Source of the DNA: Struthidea cinerea
Taxonomy: Eukaryota; Chordata; Aves; Passeriformes; Corcoracidae
Length of the DNA stretch: 64,000 bases
NCBI GenBank assembly: GCA_013397865.1
Contig: VZTI01005041.1
Span: 1,908,269 to 1,972,268, forward strand
Direction: 5' to 3'
The position numbers were made by a program, and so were the translations under genes. Of this stretch, positions 1-13,368 are shown one piece after another; within the stretch, counting starts at the first letter, position 1, and each line of letters begins with the position of its first letter. The notes beneath the pieces were generated by a model. It saw only the letters and a list, made by a program, of their open reading frames with translations. It had not been told where the DNA came from and did not search any database.

Positions 1-3000
1 TTTGTCAGTGCCTGCATCATTGTTTTTCTGTGTATGGCATGCCACAGTGCTGTACAGTGACAACCGTGCTGAGAAAATTATTACTCCGAACTTGCAAATT
101 CAAGGTGGCTACTTATTTTATGCTACAAACATCAATGATAACGTCTGGGCAAAGGTTATAGAATTTTATTTTTAGAATTAAATTTTCAAAATGGTGCAAA
201 TATCCCCCTTAAATTCTGCCTCTGATGGTTTTCTGGTAACTAAACTTTGCCCAAGTACAAATGCAGTCATGTTGCTCAAATGCAAAAGTGCTTCAAAAAA
301 CTCATTCCTTAGTCCATACCATAATATAATTTTTGCTTGTACTCTACATTATTGTGCTTAAAATTTGATGGGTGATGTGGAAATATCCAAATCTATACAG
401 GGCTTAAAACTCAACCAGCCTTTAGCACTTTATTTTCACATATTTTGCATTGTTTCAGGCAAACAAAACAAAGTCACCTTCTATAATGTATGCTATATTA
501 TGTTGTATCAGATACACTTATATTTCTGAATTCTTACAGTATATTCATACACATACATATCAGTTTCAAAATCACTGTTGAATCAATGCAACATTTTAAA
601 AGCCATGATAGAAAAACATAGCAGCTCAAGGCATTTCTGTCCAAGTTGTTTTCCATTAAAGGTATTGTTTGGTATCATTCATCTTCACCAGGTTGTGTTT
701 CCTTTGGGCTTCTATTACTATACCTGCTATGTCAGTCCCATTGTAGCAATGACAGTGATTTATCAAGCACATTAAATCTGCAGAATCTCTAGCTAGAAAA
801 GCTAGTTTTTCAAATATTAAATCTCAGATGTGTTGCATTTAACCTGCCCTGAACTCCTGAAACAACTCTGTGCTCCTTTTAAATGAAATCAAATTTGATT
901 TTATTAGCCAACTTTTTACCTCAGTGTAACATAAAACATCAGCTGCCGCAGTTAGATGTCTCACAGAAGCTTAAGAATTATTTACACAAGGAAAGCCAAC
1001 TTATCCCGAAGAGTCTGTCCCTCTTAAGCTCATTTTTCCCTTTACTCTCTGATATGTCACTGTCTCCTTTAATTTTCTCTCAACATAAAGTTGCCTGGCT
1101 GTCTCCTAAGATGATTTCTGCCATTTGCCTCACTGGGCACAGTGCACCAGGCTGTGCAGGTTAGCTTGTGTTACTTTGTCAAACCAATTCCTGATTTAGA
1201 ACTATCTATTAGGTCATCCTGAAGTCTTCCCTTTTTCTGTGATCACTAATGTTGACACATCTAAGAGAGCACAGGGAGGAACATAAAAGACTACAAGAAG
1301 ATGCTAAAGGAAAGATGAAAAGAGCAGAGCACATTTAGCTTTGTCAGATACAAATGAATAGATGTAAGATGACAGATACAAGCATAAGGAGTTAGGAGAA
1401 TTTTCAGGTTGGTCAGAAGAAATAATCAACATTCATGGAATAACTGTATGTGATGGATGTTTTTATAATGGTATATATAATGATGTCAAGTGTTTTCTGA
1501 ACACACTAGGAAAGAAAATTTTCTGTTTTGAAGAGCTTGAAAGGTGGACATTTTCAGGAGTGATGGCAAGAGTGAACAACCAGCACATATAGGCTTCCTT
1601 GTTTTGGGGAGTATCTGTCCTTCTGAGTCTTTTCTCTCTCCTCACCCATTTTGTCTGCAATAGATTAAGTAAGAGCAATGAAGAGAAACACAGCTAAATG
1701 AATATTGACTGAACTAAATATACATAGAAGCACATTTTCAGAGGAATAATTCACTTTTTCTTTCACGTACTGACAGATAGGTGTAAGAGCTCCTCGCTAG
1801 CTTCTTTTTTTAGAGTTGATAAGACTTCTTTTGGGGGAAGAGCTGATTCCTCCTTTGAAGGAAAGATATTAAGGTTATAACAACCTATCTGCCTTTTAAA
1901 ATTATTATAACATTTTCCAGCAGTGGAATCTCTAAACTATAGAGAGTAGTATAAAAGCTTTGTGCTGACTTGATACACATGGATGAGTTTCAGCATCTAA
2001 TAATAAAAGATGTATTTACTATCTCTCTGACGTAGCTTTAAAACCTAAAGTCACTTTATCCTACTCATAAGTAATCTCACTCAGTGCCAAATCTCCATTT
2101 TATTTCAGTCAATTGAAAAACTCCTTTTACCTGCAATATAATAATACAGACCCAATAGATATAGCCTTTAGATAATATCATCCATTCCTGTTAGGCATGG
2201 CTATCACTTTCAGTGTAAGATTGTATGCCAGTGGGCTGAACAACCAGCCGAGGAAGATGAATAATGTTCTCACCAGCGCCAGAGTTTCGGTCCCTGTTCT
2301 CAGGGCTTACTGTTATTGATTTATAAAACAAAATATTTCAGACAAAAAATCCCACCAGAAAGAGCCAGAAAATTTCCACCTTCATCCCAACTACTTCTGC
2401 CCTTCAGGCAGGGTTGATAAGGTGGAAATTCTGGCTTGCCACAATTACCACCTTGCCTTAATAATTCTGCAAGAGTTTCTGTTACCCTCTCTGCGTATAT
2501 GGGATCAGGAAATTCTTTAATTCTGTAGAATACTTTTCACAAGGGTGCAATTATTACTAATTTCATATGGAACATAAAAAACAAATATATGATGAGAAAT
2601 GGAAGATATAGTCATGCTTTTAATCTTGCTTTATTTGTTACTCGTTTAAAAACACTGAATTGCTGTTTATAGTTACCTTGTGCAAATAGTGAGAATATTC
2701 CTCTGCTGGGTTGTTTCACTGTACCAGCTCAATTCCAATCTTGGGAACATTCTTGCATTTTTATTTCTAAATCCATCCTCTGCAACTCTTAGATTACCAT
2801 TGGAAAGTGGAGATGAAAAGCAAAATACTATTATTAACTCCTTCATGAATATAGTTTCCCTGAACTCTGATTTAAGTAGGGCCCAGACTGGAAATGAAGG
2901 TGAGAAACCAGGCTAAAGAACCACTATTTTGCAAGCTCCAGTGGAAACATACAGCCGGATGCAACATCCTTGATTCACTTGAATTTCCCAATCATCCTTT

Positions 3001-6000
3001 GCTTCTTACTATTAGTTTACAATTAGATAGCATCACATAAACACACATTTTAGAGCATGCAGTTTCAGAGGTGTCCTGAAGAGCAGGAGGTTTCCACCTT
3101 CACTAGCCTGCCTCTCCTTTGGGAATAATGCCTGACATTTCAGGAGACTTAAAGGACATGGTAGTTCGCACAAAGATCTAATTCCATATTCTTTTGATTC
3201 ATCGAGTAAAGTTTGTTTAATTAGATGAGAGCTGTACTCCCAGGTTCAGGATATGAGGACATCTAAGAATCAGAATGGCCCTTTCACCACTTCACTTTCT
3301 TGTGCAGTTCCAATTACTTTGGGATAAATTAGCGTCTTACTCAACATATAATTTATGGCTGTTTTTCTAATTCTCTCCATTATACTAACCTATTAATGCA
3401 TAAACTCTCCAGATTAATTGATTGTTTTTACACAAACACAAAAGCAAATATAAAATATTATGGAGGGAAAATTAAACCAGCAAAATCCTGGTTATTATAG
3501 TTAATGACCTAAATCTTCCCATGAAGAGTGCCTTTTCTACCAGTATAATTTTCTCATGTTGGCATTCTTTTCCAGAAACCTCATTTTAATTTGGAAAAGG
3601 AGCAGATCTGAATGACAGGAGCGGAACTAAGTTTGGCTGAACCTTTCTTCTGATGAACAAACCCCAAACCTCCTTGAACTCTGGCTCTGCATAGGATTTG
3701 ATTGGGTCAGACTGTCCCACTAGCACCTCAAGTACAGCAATCAGACAGTTGTCAGCCAGGAAAAGGTTATGTAGCAAAAGCAATGTAAATTTCATAGCAC
3801 AGAGTAGCTGCTAAAACTTTTCTACTTAAGTGGAAGCAGCAGGGAGTTTGGCAGTGAGAGTGCAATAGCCACATACACTTTGTGCTCCCTGAAGAAAAGG
3901 TTCCTTGGGGTCATGTGAGGACTGACATGAGTAGCTTCAAATATGCATACATTTACTCATCTCCTGGGTATCAGTGAGAGGAAATGTCTTGATAAGAATG
4001 TACATTACTGTTTCATATTTTACACTTGTTATATGCATAAGTTTTTATTTAATGTTGTGATTGTAGGAAATGACAAAAAGTTGTTAATAAGGTCGGATAC
4101 AGAACTTGTGAATGAGTCTTCACCTATAAAGGTAGGTATTTTCTCAAAAGTATGTAACAAGCTTTTAATCTCCAGATACCAATGCCAAGTGCACAGCTGG
4201 ACCATTTCCTTTGGACTAAGTATGGAGTGAATTGGTTTGCAACGAAGCCAGAAAAAAGTTGGCAAAGTAGCCATTAATTATATGGAAGGGACTCAAGCAC
4301 CTTGTTGAATTGAGATAGGTGCTATGATTCAGTGTCAAGAGACAGTCTGAGAATTTCTGTGAATTTTTGGCATTCTTTGTTAGACAAGTGTTCACCAGCA
4401 TTGTATGCACTTCACAGAGAACTGTCTGCCTTTTCTTTCTTTTTTTGATTGATCTTTTCTTCTTCATGCTGAATGCATTTAGTTATTTTGTAATACTGCT
4501 TGATTTCATCCTCACATTGTCATTTTTTCTATGAAGCTTAATAAAAAATGTCAAACATTGAGTCCCAAATTTATCTTATAGAAACTCCACTAAAATCTCT
4601 TAGACAATAAAATCTCATTGTGTTTTCTGAGTTCTTCATCCATCTTAAAATTTCTCTGTTCTCTCTTCACCATCATCAATCATTTCTGTTAAGTCAAATG
4701 AGTTTACTTATGGAAAAATCAAAGGTAGTTATTAAATTAGCGTGGCATGATACTAATTTGTTAGAACTATTTTGCATTATATTCAGTTTTTAATTTGTAT
4801 CCAGGTTGCATTATATTCTTCTTCAAGTCCTTTTCAAGTTTTTCATAATCCTTGTGAGGGGATACATAATGGGAAATCCCCAGGACATTTTTCCCTCTGT
4901 TAATATAGCTTCTGTCTGGCTTTGCTTTTCTCTATGACTGTGACTGTCCTCAAATTACTAGACTAGACTAATCATAAATCAGATGATTAAAAAAAAAAAT
5001 AAAGAAAGAAAATATATTAAGGCATCCCCATAATCTTGTACTAACTTTTCTGGTCTAGGGTTATCCAGCCTTCTCAACTGGCATACACTTTGCAGCAGTA
5101 AACTCCGTTTCCATGTTCACGTGTATATCTGGATGGCCAACAGTGTCTGTAACAAACACTGAAGCTAAATATTAACTCAGTTTAGGAACCATGCACTGGC
5201 TCTTCTCTCACTTATCATCATTATTTAGTCGACTGCATGTTCTATCCCAAAGACCAAGCTTGCTTTGTTTTAATACTTGTCTGTGCTTCTTCACTTCTAG
5301 TCTGACATACTTTGCTGACCATCCCTCCTTTCCCAGCTCCTTTCAGATGCTATATGTATGTCTCTCTCAAGGTGTTTGTGCTGTAAGTGTAGGGTTTTTG
5401 TCTCCAAGGATTTCTCTGTCTTTTTCTGAGATTTAGATCCCGAGTATTTATAGTACCTTTAACTGAAATTAATTCTTGTCTTCTGTCACATTCTGTCCCT
5501 CAGCAGTTTGCTTCATTTTCTCCAACATGTTTCTGGTTTTGTTTTTTTTTTTTCTTTTTCTTTGTTGTGTTTTTTCCCCTCCCAGTCTGCCATTTCAAAA
5601 TCAAGTACCTTATTATTTCTACATATTTATAATTTAATTTACAATCTTCCAGCTCTGGTTATTTTTAACACCATGTGTAGTTTAACTACTTACTGAAATG
5701 AACTTTAAAATATTTCCTCTTCTGCACATTAACTTTTTGAGTTAATCTCTCAACTACCATATCCAGGATTAAACAATTCTGTGAATATTTGCTCCATTTA
5801 TTTCTCAGTCTGTATCTAGTAACTGGAGATTCTCATAGATATATCACTACTGGAGTCATTTTTTCCCTCTAGAAACACCATGAAGCTCTCTGTCCTTACC
5901 TATCTGACCCAAAACTTCCAGTGTCATGCTTGTAATTCATCTTTTATCATGTCCCCACACAATTTTGACTCCAAAAGACTGTGCTTTATGCCTCTCATAT

Positions 6001-7926
6001 CTTTCTTATTTCCTGAATTCTTTCATATCCTTAAAATAGAATCACTTTATGGCTTTATATCTGTCAGTTCTGTGGAAAGCAAATCTTTTCATACCTGTGT
6101 TCCTGCCATGGCTGCTGTTCTAACATGCTTCTGCTACCTGGAGAATGTTATTTCTCAGGTCCTGCACTAAGAGTTCTTGTTTTTCCGTTTTTCTACTGAG
6201 ACTGCTGGCAATAATGTGTAGCATTTCAATAGCTTTCTACTGACCAAAAACTAATTTCCTTAGCTGGATTAATCTTTCACTATCAGTTTCAGCTAACTGG
6301 CTACAGCTCTCATCTGTATGAGTACCTTCTGCTTACTATCCATTCTCCTGACCACTGATAATCTCTTATCCACTGCTATGCCTTATCTATCTGATTTCTT
6401 TTTCCCTGTATATTAAAACTACAAAAAAGATGTGTAGAAAGGTTAATAAAACAGAATATTAATCCTCAGAAGGGGAAGCAAATGTTTTTACTCAGCTTAA
6501 AAAGTCATCACAAAATTTGCTTTTTAACACCCTGGTTTTGATCAAATTTGAGAGAAAGGAAGAAATGCTATGTAGTCGTAAACTTAATTTCTCTTGTCCC
6601 AAAATACCCATTAGTGCAAAATTATAAACTTTAGAAACTGCTGTTGATCCTCATCACCCCATTTCACTCTGTTTTCAGTCATCATGAATTGTATCTGAGC
6701 ACAATGACAACTAAAGAAAGCTGTTTTCTTTCCTTCAAGCGTTATGGTGGAAATTATTTCCATTTAAGCTCCTTTCTGAAATGAATGTATACCGGGCATC
6801 TGTAGAACATATGAAAGCCAGCTGCTATTGAGATGCCTAAGAGGATATTTACCGGACTGCAAATGACTGAGATACCATCACTTATTGAAATACCCCTTCC
6901 AAGCATTTTACTCAGATTTACTGCTGAGATGCATTAAATGTATACAATTTGTCCATTGCAAGTATAAGATAAAATCCATTTTATATAATTTATATATAAT
7001 CTGAAGACTGATTAAAAATAAATAAATAATTTGAAATTTAACTTAAACTTATGTCCTTCAAGTTTCTATTTAGGACTACGAAGTGATGGATGGCTATACT
7101 TTGCTTAGAGTAATAACCAAACAGTTTTAGAGCCAACTGGCATACAAGTCAACAAAATTTTGCTTTTCTGCTGATGCTGTTTAACCCTTAACTCTTTTGA
7201 TTTAATTTACAATGGTTTTGTTTTAGTATTTTTAATTCCCCCTTTTCTTGTTTGCTATAAAATTGAAATGACATTGAGTTACTATTGGTTAAATGAACTA
7301 AATGGGTCAAGATCTTCATTAATCAAAGTCATTCAGATACACCAAAACACTTCCTTATATATGCCTATTGATTTTCATTTCCTAAATCTTCTTTTAAAGA
7401 TTTTTTCACCTTTTAACAGAAATATTTGGTTGTTTTAAAACAAAAAATCATTTTAAAACAAAAAGGATTCTTACGGTACAGCAGACATACTGCAAGTATT
7501 TATCTGGGAGAATTTACAGGTACTGAAGTTGCTCAGACTCTTCCAAATTAAGATTTTGCACAGGGTTTTGCAGAGAAGAATATTTCATTGTTCCCCTGAG
7601 CCTTCTGTGTTCAAAAGACACTGCAACAACCACAGAGAAACCTCTCTCTTTTTGTGAAGTAGATTTAATCCACCTACTGCAAGGCTCTGATGGTTACAGT
7701 GTGCTGTTTGACCTCTTTCTGTGCTCCCTCTTTCAGGAGAGAAAGCCTCTGGCACAGTCTGTCAGCATTGCCAGCAGGTCTCCACAGCTGCATCTGCTCT
7801 TCTCAGCGTACCTCGACACAGAGAGTTGCCAGAAGACTTCTCTCTTCACAGCTCAGTAGAGCACTAACAACTCTGTCAGCAATATGGGCCTTTCCTCTTC
7901 TCCTTGCAACATCTCCACCCCAGATC
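1..7926. other. Unique AT-rich non-coding DNA
   Basis: No exon, RNA gene or recognisable transposable element could be supported here. Open frames are all under 100 codons, start at random ATGs, lack domain-like composition and overlap each other on both strands. The sequence is AT-rich with many short homopolymer runs and few CpG dinucleotides, as in bird intergenic or intronic DNA. A short stretch around 1190-1260 (with AGGTCATCCTGAAGTC) faintly recalls an old LINE 3' end but is too diverged to call. The pyrimidine-rich part is listed separately. Confidence 0.6.
4440..6430. other. Pyrimidine-rich block
   Basis: The plus strand is visibly enriched in T and C over about 2 kb, with many CTTTTC/TTTCTC runs and a long T tract near 5540-5570. 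The short open frames here (for example around 5191-5436 and 5880-6170) are rich in Ser, Phe, Leu and Cys, which is what translated T/C-rich DNA gives, so I do not call them genes. The block could be an ancient minus-strand LINE worn beyond recognition, or strand asymmetry from transcription. Neither can be shown from this sequence alone. Confidence 0.35.
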
Positions 7927-8215
7927 TCACAGAATCACAAAATATGCTGAGCTGGAAGGGACCCACAAGGATCATTGAGTCCAAATCCTGGCCCTGCACA
8001 GGACACCCCAAGAGTCACACCATGTGCCTGAGAGTGTTGTTCAAGCACTTCTTGAGCTCTGTCAGGCTTGGTGCTGTGACCACTTCCCTGGGGAGCCTGT
8101 TCCAGTGCCCAACCACCCACTGGGTGAAGAATGTTTTTGTAATATTCAACCTAAACCTCCCCTGACAAAATTTCAAGCCATTCCTTTGCATTGGTAGGTT
8201 CTGGCCCAGCATTAG
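7927..8215 (-). repeat. CR1 LINE, 5'-truncated 3' end
   Basis: Non-LTR retrotransposon fragment in reverse orientation. The 3' end is on the left (AGAATCACAAAATATGCTGA, then GCTGGAAGGGACCC, the standard CR1 tail) and the truncation point is near 8215. On the minus strand the last part of ORF2 can be read, including GHWNRLPREVV and then TAPSLTELKKCLNNTL, the typical C-terminus of the CR1 ORF2 polyprotein (endonuclease plus reverse transcriptase). Truncation at the 5' end is the normal outcome of target-primed reverse transcription. The frame is still open over this short stretch, but there is no catalytic domain, so the copy is inert. It matches the fragment at 60839-61017 closely in the C-terminal part. 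Confidence 0.93.
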
Positions 8216-9341
8216 ACCACATAGCTGCTATGCTTTCACATGCCTTGATGCTAAGCATGATACTCAGTGACTTCAGGTTGCAACTGACTTTATATATTTA
8301 GAGGGGAAGTGGAAGGAAAATGAGTATTTGTGCTGAAACAGGAAAATCTGGCTTTGAGAGTTTCAGTCCAAGGCTGAAAAAAATAGGACAAAGTAAATTA
8401 CAGGTATCTGAAAATCTATCTTGCTGAGGTGATGATTGTAAATTGACCATGGTTCCTCGTTCCTACAGTATTAACACATAGGAAATTACATTAAATAATA
8501 ATTGTTTTTCTAAAAGGATAAAGTTCATTTCATGCTACAGTACGTTAATGGAGTAGCACACTACTGCATTAATACTTTAATTCAATTTTATAGAATGCTT
8601 TTATTGCAGAGCTCTATAAAGGTACATATCTTGGCTTTGCTAAGCTTTGTAGGAACCTCTTCATTAGTTTCAATTTTCATGGATATATGTCTCTTGTGAT
8701 GCACTTTAATTTATGAATTCAAAGCCACAAAAAGCACCTGTGTTCCCTTCAAAACATAAATTACATACACAAAATTAGATCCAAAGGATTTATAGCAGTA
8801 CATAGTCAAACTCCTAAATACGAGCCTCTGTTTAATGCTGGAGATGCTTGAAAATTCCTGACACATCAAGTGCCAATACTAATTTTCACTAAGTTTCCCA
8901 AAATCAGGTTTACGATAAGCCCTAAAGCCCTGACAGATAGTGCTGAACAGCTGGATGTGTTGCTCTGCCAGATGCCCTCAGTAAAGGTATTTCTCTTTCC
9001 TCAGAGGTCATGCCTTGGTAAGCTTGCTCAGGTCCGCATGGAGGGAGTGCCCTTAGTTCACAGTCCATGGCCAAGGGCACCATCCAGGCTGGGGAAGAGG
9101 AAGGAAGCCCAACAGGAGGCCAGATGTTCAAGGGAACAGATTGTCAAAATAAAAATGTAAACACAGAGCATGGCCTCGGCTTACCTCCAATTTTCTGGTC
9201 AGCCTCTGTTTACTGCTGTTTGCTGAATCACCATCAAAAGACTAAAGGTTTGTCTGATAAAAACATTCGACCTCCTCTCCTGGACTATTGGTTTAGACTA
9301 AAAAATACTTGCCTGTTTTAGAAACATTTGAGCATGTACAA

Positions 9342-9366
9342 GGGGGGCTTGGGGGGGTGAGGGGGG
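9342..9366 (+). other. G-run cluster (G-quadruplex candidate)
   Basis: Three G runs of 6, 7 and 6 bases are separated by CTT and TGA, followed by a purine-rich tail reaching about 9395. Runs of six or seven can each give one or two G-triplets, so four triplets with short loops are available on the plus strand. This is the standard sequence requirement for an intramolecular G-quadruplex. Nothing nearby identifies it as a promoter. Confidence 0.6.
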
Positions 9367-12300
9367 AGATGGTAGGAGAGGAAGAAGAGGGAAAGGCAAA
9401 TGGCATATCCTGTTTGGGGTTTTTTGTCCTAATTGTGGATCAAAAAAACTAGGTGTAACCTTTAGGAACACACAGTGCAGTCCTCTGATACCTCACTGCT
9501 GGACTAGTGTGTGTGAAAGTCCTTCTTAACAGTTAATCCTGGAATTCAGTGCAGTTTCATTTCTCTCCTGGCTCTATAGGATGAGTTCAGTTATTTGTCT
9601 GAAACAGGATTTTTGAAGAGCTACTCTCTTTGGTGGTGTGAGAGGCAGAGAGACACACATGCACTCTTGAGATCTTCAGTGCCTGAGGGCACTTCCTATT
9701 TCTTGTGGCAGTGAACTTATCTGTGCTTCTTCAGAGGGCAAAAAACAAGATGAAATAACTTCTACTTTATCACCAGCCTCAGAATGTTTCTGTGTTACCC
9801 TTTCCTGTCACCCAGCGAGGGCTGCATTCTCCTTAGTAGTCCCAGGTGATTAAATACTGATTTCTCTTAGACTTGAGAAAGCTGCTTTTGGGTTAGGAGT
9901 ATTAAAAACTAATCACAAGGAATAGTCCCACACAAGAAAACTTCAGCCATTTTCTGTTCTCATTATCAGTGGAATAATCAACTGAATTATAGAATCAGCT
10001 TTTTTCCAGACAATGAGCTCTCTGAAGTAAACAAAACAAGGCAAAGGCTGTTCACTTTCCTCAGTGATTCCTCTGGGCTACCTGAATTGCATTTATAGTC
10101 CTAATTTTCCAAGAAGTCAGCACTGTCTCAAGTAATTTAAATGGCCTGGCCACAATTTTCAGAATTGGTGGGATCTATTACCTTCCTGCATTTCCAGCTG
10201 TGCAGGGTGAGCTTTCTAACCCTGATCAAGAGAATCCAGGCAGAGTATGCATCTAGGTCACATAGAAAACATGCATTTGTGCTTGTATACCCATACCTTT
10301 TTCTAAGCTGTTAACCACTGTAAAATTCAAGGTCTTTCTCTACCTCGGTGAAGCAGGTTAGTATCATTCAATACTATTCTACAAATAAGTTCTTTAAAAA
10401 TTTTGCCCTTCTAATTCTCTGGGGATTCACTTCCCTAAGCAATTTCAGAGAACATGTCCCACATCTGTACTCAGGTACATTTAATACACTAATTCCCACT
10501 GAAAATGAGGGGTATTTTGACATATGAATTCCTTATGAGCTTTTGCAATGTGTATCCTAAATAACTTGCTAGATGCCATAAAGGGATTGTTATTTAATGA
10601 AATTACGAATGTTGCTTTTATTTCCAGCGGTTACATCTGATATTCTTACCACCTCCACAACCTGTCAGCAGTCCGAACATTCCTCAGAAAACTGCATTTC
10701 TATTAATAATTCAGTAAAAATCACAGCTGATTTCTGATGTGGCTATCTTTTAGAGCTACTCAAATCTGTTTTGCAGAGAACCTAACCTTTAATGAAAGCT
10801 TTGTTAAGACAGAGAATTTTTTTTTTTTTAATGAATGCAATGTTTGGAACAGTTGAAGTTTCAAAAAGTTGCACAGCAGAGAGAAATCACTTATGTTCTT
10901 CTGTCTTAATTTTAACAGATACATAATGATCTCTGGTTATGGCTTGGAACTGACTACTCCCTTCATGCACTTCAAGATATCCTATTTCTTTTATCCTGTG
11001 ATATGCTGGCTATTTATGAGATAATTTAGGATATGTAGCATGTGCAATAAGCAAATATTTTGGAATAATTCCACAGTTATATTATTCTAAGGCTGTTTAG
11101 GAACTCAAAGAGCATTACAGATCTAAAATTTTTGGAGAGGCGGTAGAAGGGAGGTGAGTTGGATATACAGCCCTAACTCCCAGGGAAGCTAGAAAGAGTC
11201 TGTCGAGGTTTTGAACTGCAGTGAGCTTTTTGAGCTGCAGTGAATTTAGCAAGAGTCAATCAAAATTCTAGACAAGCTGTAACACTGATGAGGTTGGCAC
11301 TGTTTAGGTAAAACCATACAGTAGAAAAGATCATTTGGATTACAAATTAATGTCTTAGGGAGCATCCTGGAAGAGGGATGGCTTGGAAAAATTAAAAGCA
11401 TTTGCACTGTAATTAATTCTTCATAAAATGTAGTCTGACTCCTCAGAGAGTTTTCAATTAAGTTTACAAAGAATATTTTTCATAAGATCATGTGTAATAG
11501 TAGGTTTTTCACTTGTTAGCTGAGGCATGAAGATTTGAAACACACAAGAAAGGTTCAAAATACCTGTAGCATATATGTAGATAATTTATACATAAAAATG
11601 TGTGCATATATAGAGATGCAAATAATTATATACTGCATAATACTATCTCAATTATAAAGCTGAGAAATTAAATGGGTTTGTTAAAATTGATGAATATTAC
11701 TGTGCAAGTAGACACGATTAGAAGTCATAATTTCATTAAAAAGCCACATTAAACTTGAGAGTAAAATGTTACGTACCACAGTAATTATGAATTATTTCTC
11801 CGACTGTTCAGATAATCCAGGTTCTTACTATCAGCTCTTCTTTTTATTTATGCTGGGAGAGGGTTGGTTTCTATAACCACTGGAACAAATTGTAAAATTT
11901 CTGTCTTATTTTAGGATGAGAAGGATTCAGCTGACATCATATTGATCCACATTTATTTGTTAAACACGGAATTCCATTCCCTACCAAAATATAAATTTGT
12001 CAGTACCTGAGGCATCAACTTGGTTGTTAGAAGTGATTTGGTCTTGCAAAATTAGCTGTATTTCAAAATGCAGTTTGTCCGTCTAGGTTTTGTAAAATAT
12101 TCTCTTCAGATTTTGTGAAGTATTTTTCTTGGGATGCTTAAAAATTAAAATTTTTATACCTCAAGAGAAATTTAGCTGTTGGCTAAAGTTTCTGGACAGA
12201 TTAAAAGCTCCTGTCCCAGTTGCCATTCAAGGAACACCTGTAGTTCTTCCCTTCTAGAATTTTACTTTTGTCTAGTCCAGGACATATGCACACAGGTAAA

Positions 12301-13331
12301 CAGACTTATTTTACTTACCTTATTATTGACTGAGATGAAGATGTGTCTACTGCTCTTACAGAAGTTCCAGATTAAATGGCAATTGAGTGACCAAGAAATC
12401 AAGCGGCCCGTAGCATCCCCAGGGTCTGAGGCAGTAGATATCTGATGTGCAGCAGTCCTTGGTTTTTTTGAGGTCACGGTGTGTCTATGGCACTACAAGA
12501 TAACACACCCACACTCGTCCTTCAGAAAACCAGCACACCTGACAATATGTCATCAGTTTCATGCAGGGGAGTACACGTCCTTGGTCCTTACGATGTCCTT
12601 ACAATCCTGTTTGTGATTTATTAGGTTGCCTGTGTGTGGTGAATCAGGAGAAACCAAACTGCACTTACAGACAAGAGGTCAAGTTGGGCAGCAGTACTGG
12701 CCATGGCCCTGGAGGAAAAGGCAGATTCTGGGTGGGTGTTTCAGTAACAAAGACAACTTGCTTTTCTCATATGCTTTATTCTATTTTGCAGACAGAACTT
12801 CTGTTACATCTCCTAGAAGCTGGCTTTGTTCACAGTGCATTTTAAATAGTTGTCTTCTTTCACAGTAAATGATGAAGTGTTCCATTGAACTAAATGCTAG
12901 AATTTTATTTGTGATACCGTGTTTGCTGGGTTTCCTAACCAACTGTATAATTTGATGAATATCTATAATGAAAATGAAGCTAACTATACAGCTTTTTAAC
13001 AGAATTTAAATAAAACACAATCCTTCTTTCCCAACTAGCTCAGCTTTGGTTACGTATTTTGCACTTTTCACAATAATACTACCACAAATCATCCCCAAGA
13101 GAGAAAGACTTAATTCTGGCCAATAGTGCTCCTCCTTAAAGTTTAAAAAAACCCAAGCAAACAAAATAATAAAATATTTTAGATCTTTCTTGTTGTCTGA
13201 GAAAGAACTATTTCAACCTTTAGTTTTAGAAGCTTAAGAGAGATTAGAGCTGAAGACAGTCCTGTTCAAGTCAATCAGATGCTTTTCCCACATTCAGTTT
13301 CCCTGACATGGTAAAGAATTTCCTTGTGAAC

Positions 13332-13335
13332 ATAC

Positions 13336-13366
<31 letters not shown>
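13332..13366 (+). repeat. (TA)n plus poly-T microsatellite
   Basis: A run of alternating AT/TA dinucleotides leads directly into 18 consecutive T residues. This is a simple sequence repeat, probably length-polymorphic. No transposon body is recognisable to its left or right, so it is not called as a retroelement tail. Confidence 0.85.

Positions 13367-13368
<2 letters not shown>

Noticed and set aside
8970..9180. Possible exon after the acceptor-like TTTCTCTTTCCTCAG near 9000
   Set aside because: No frame downstream resembles a protein and no matching donor is convincing. Acceptor-like words are common in this DNA.
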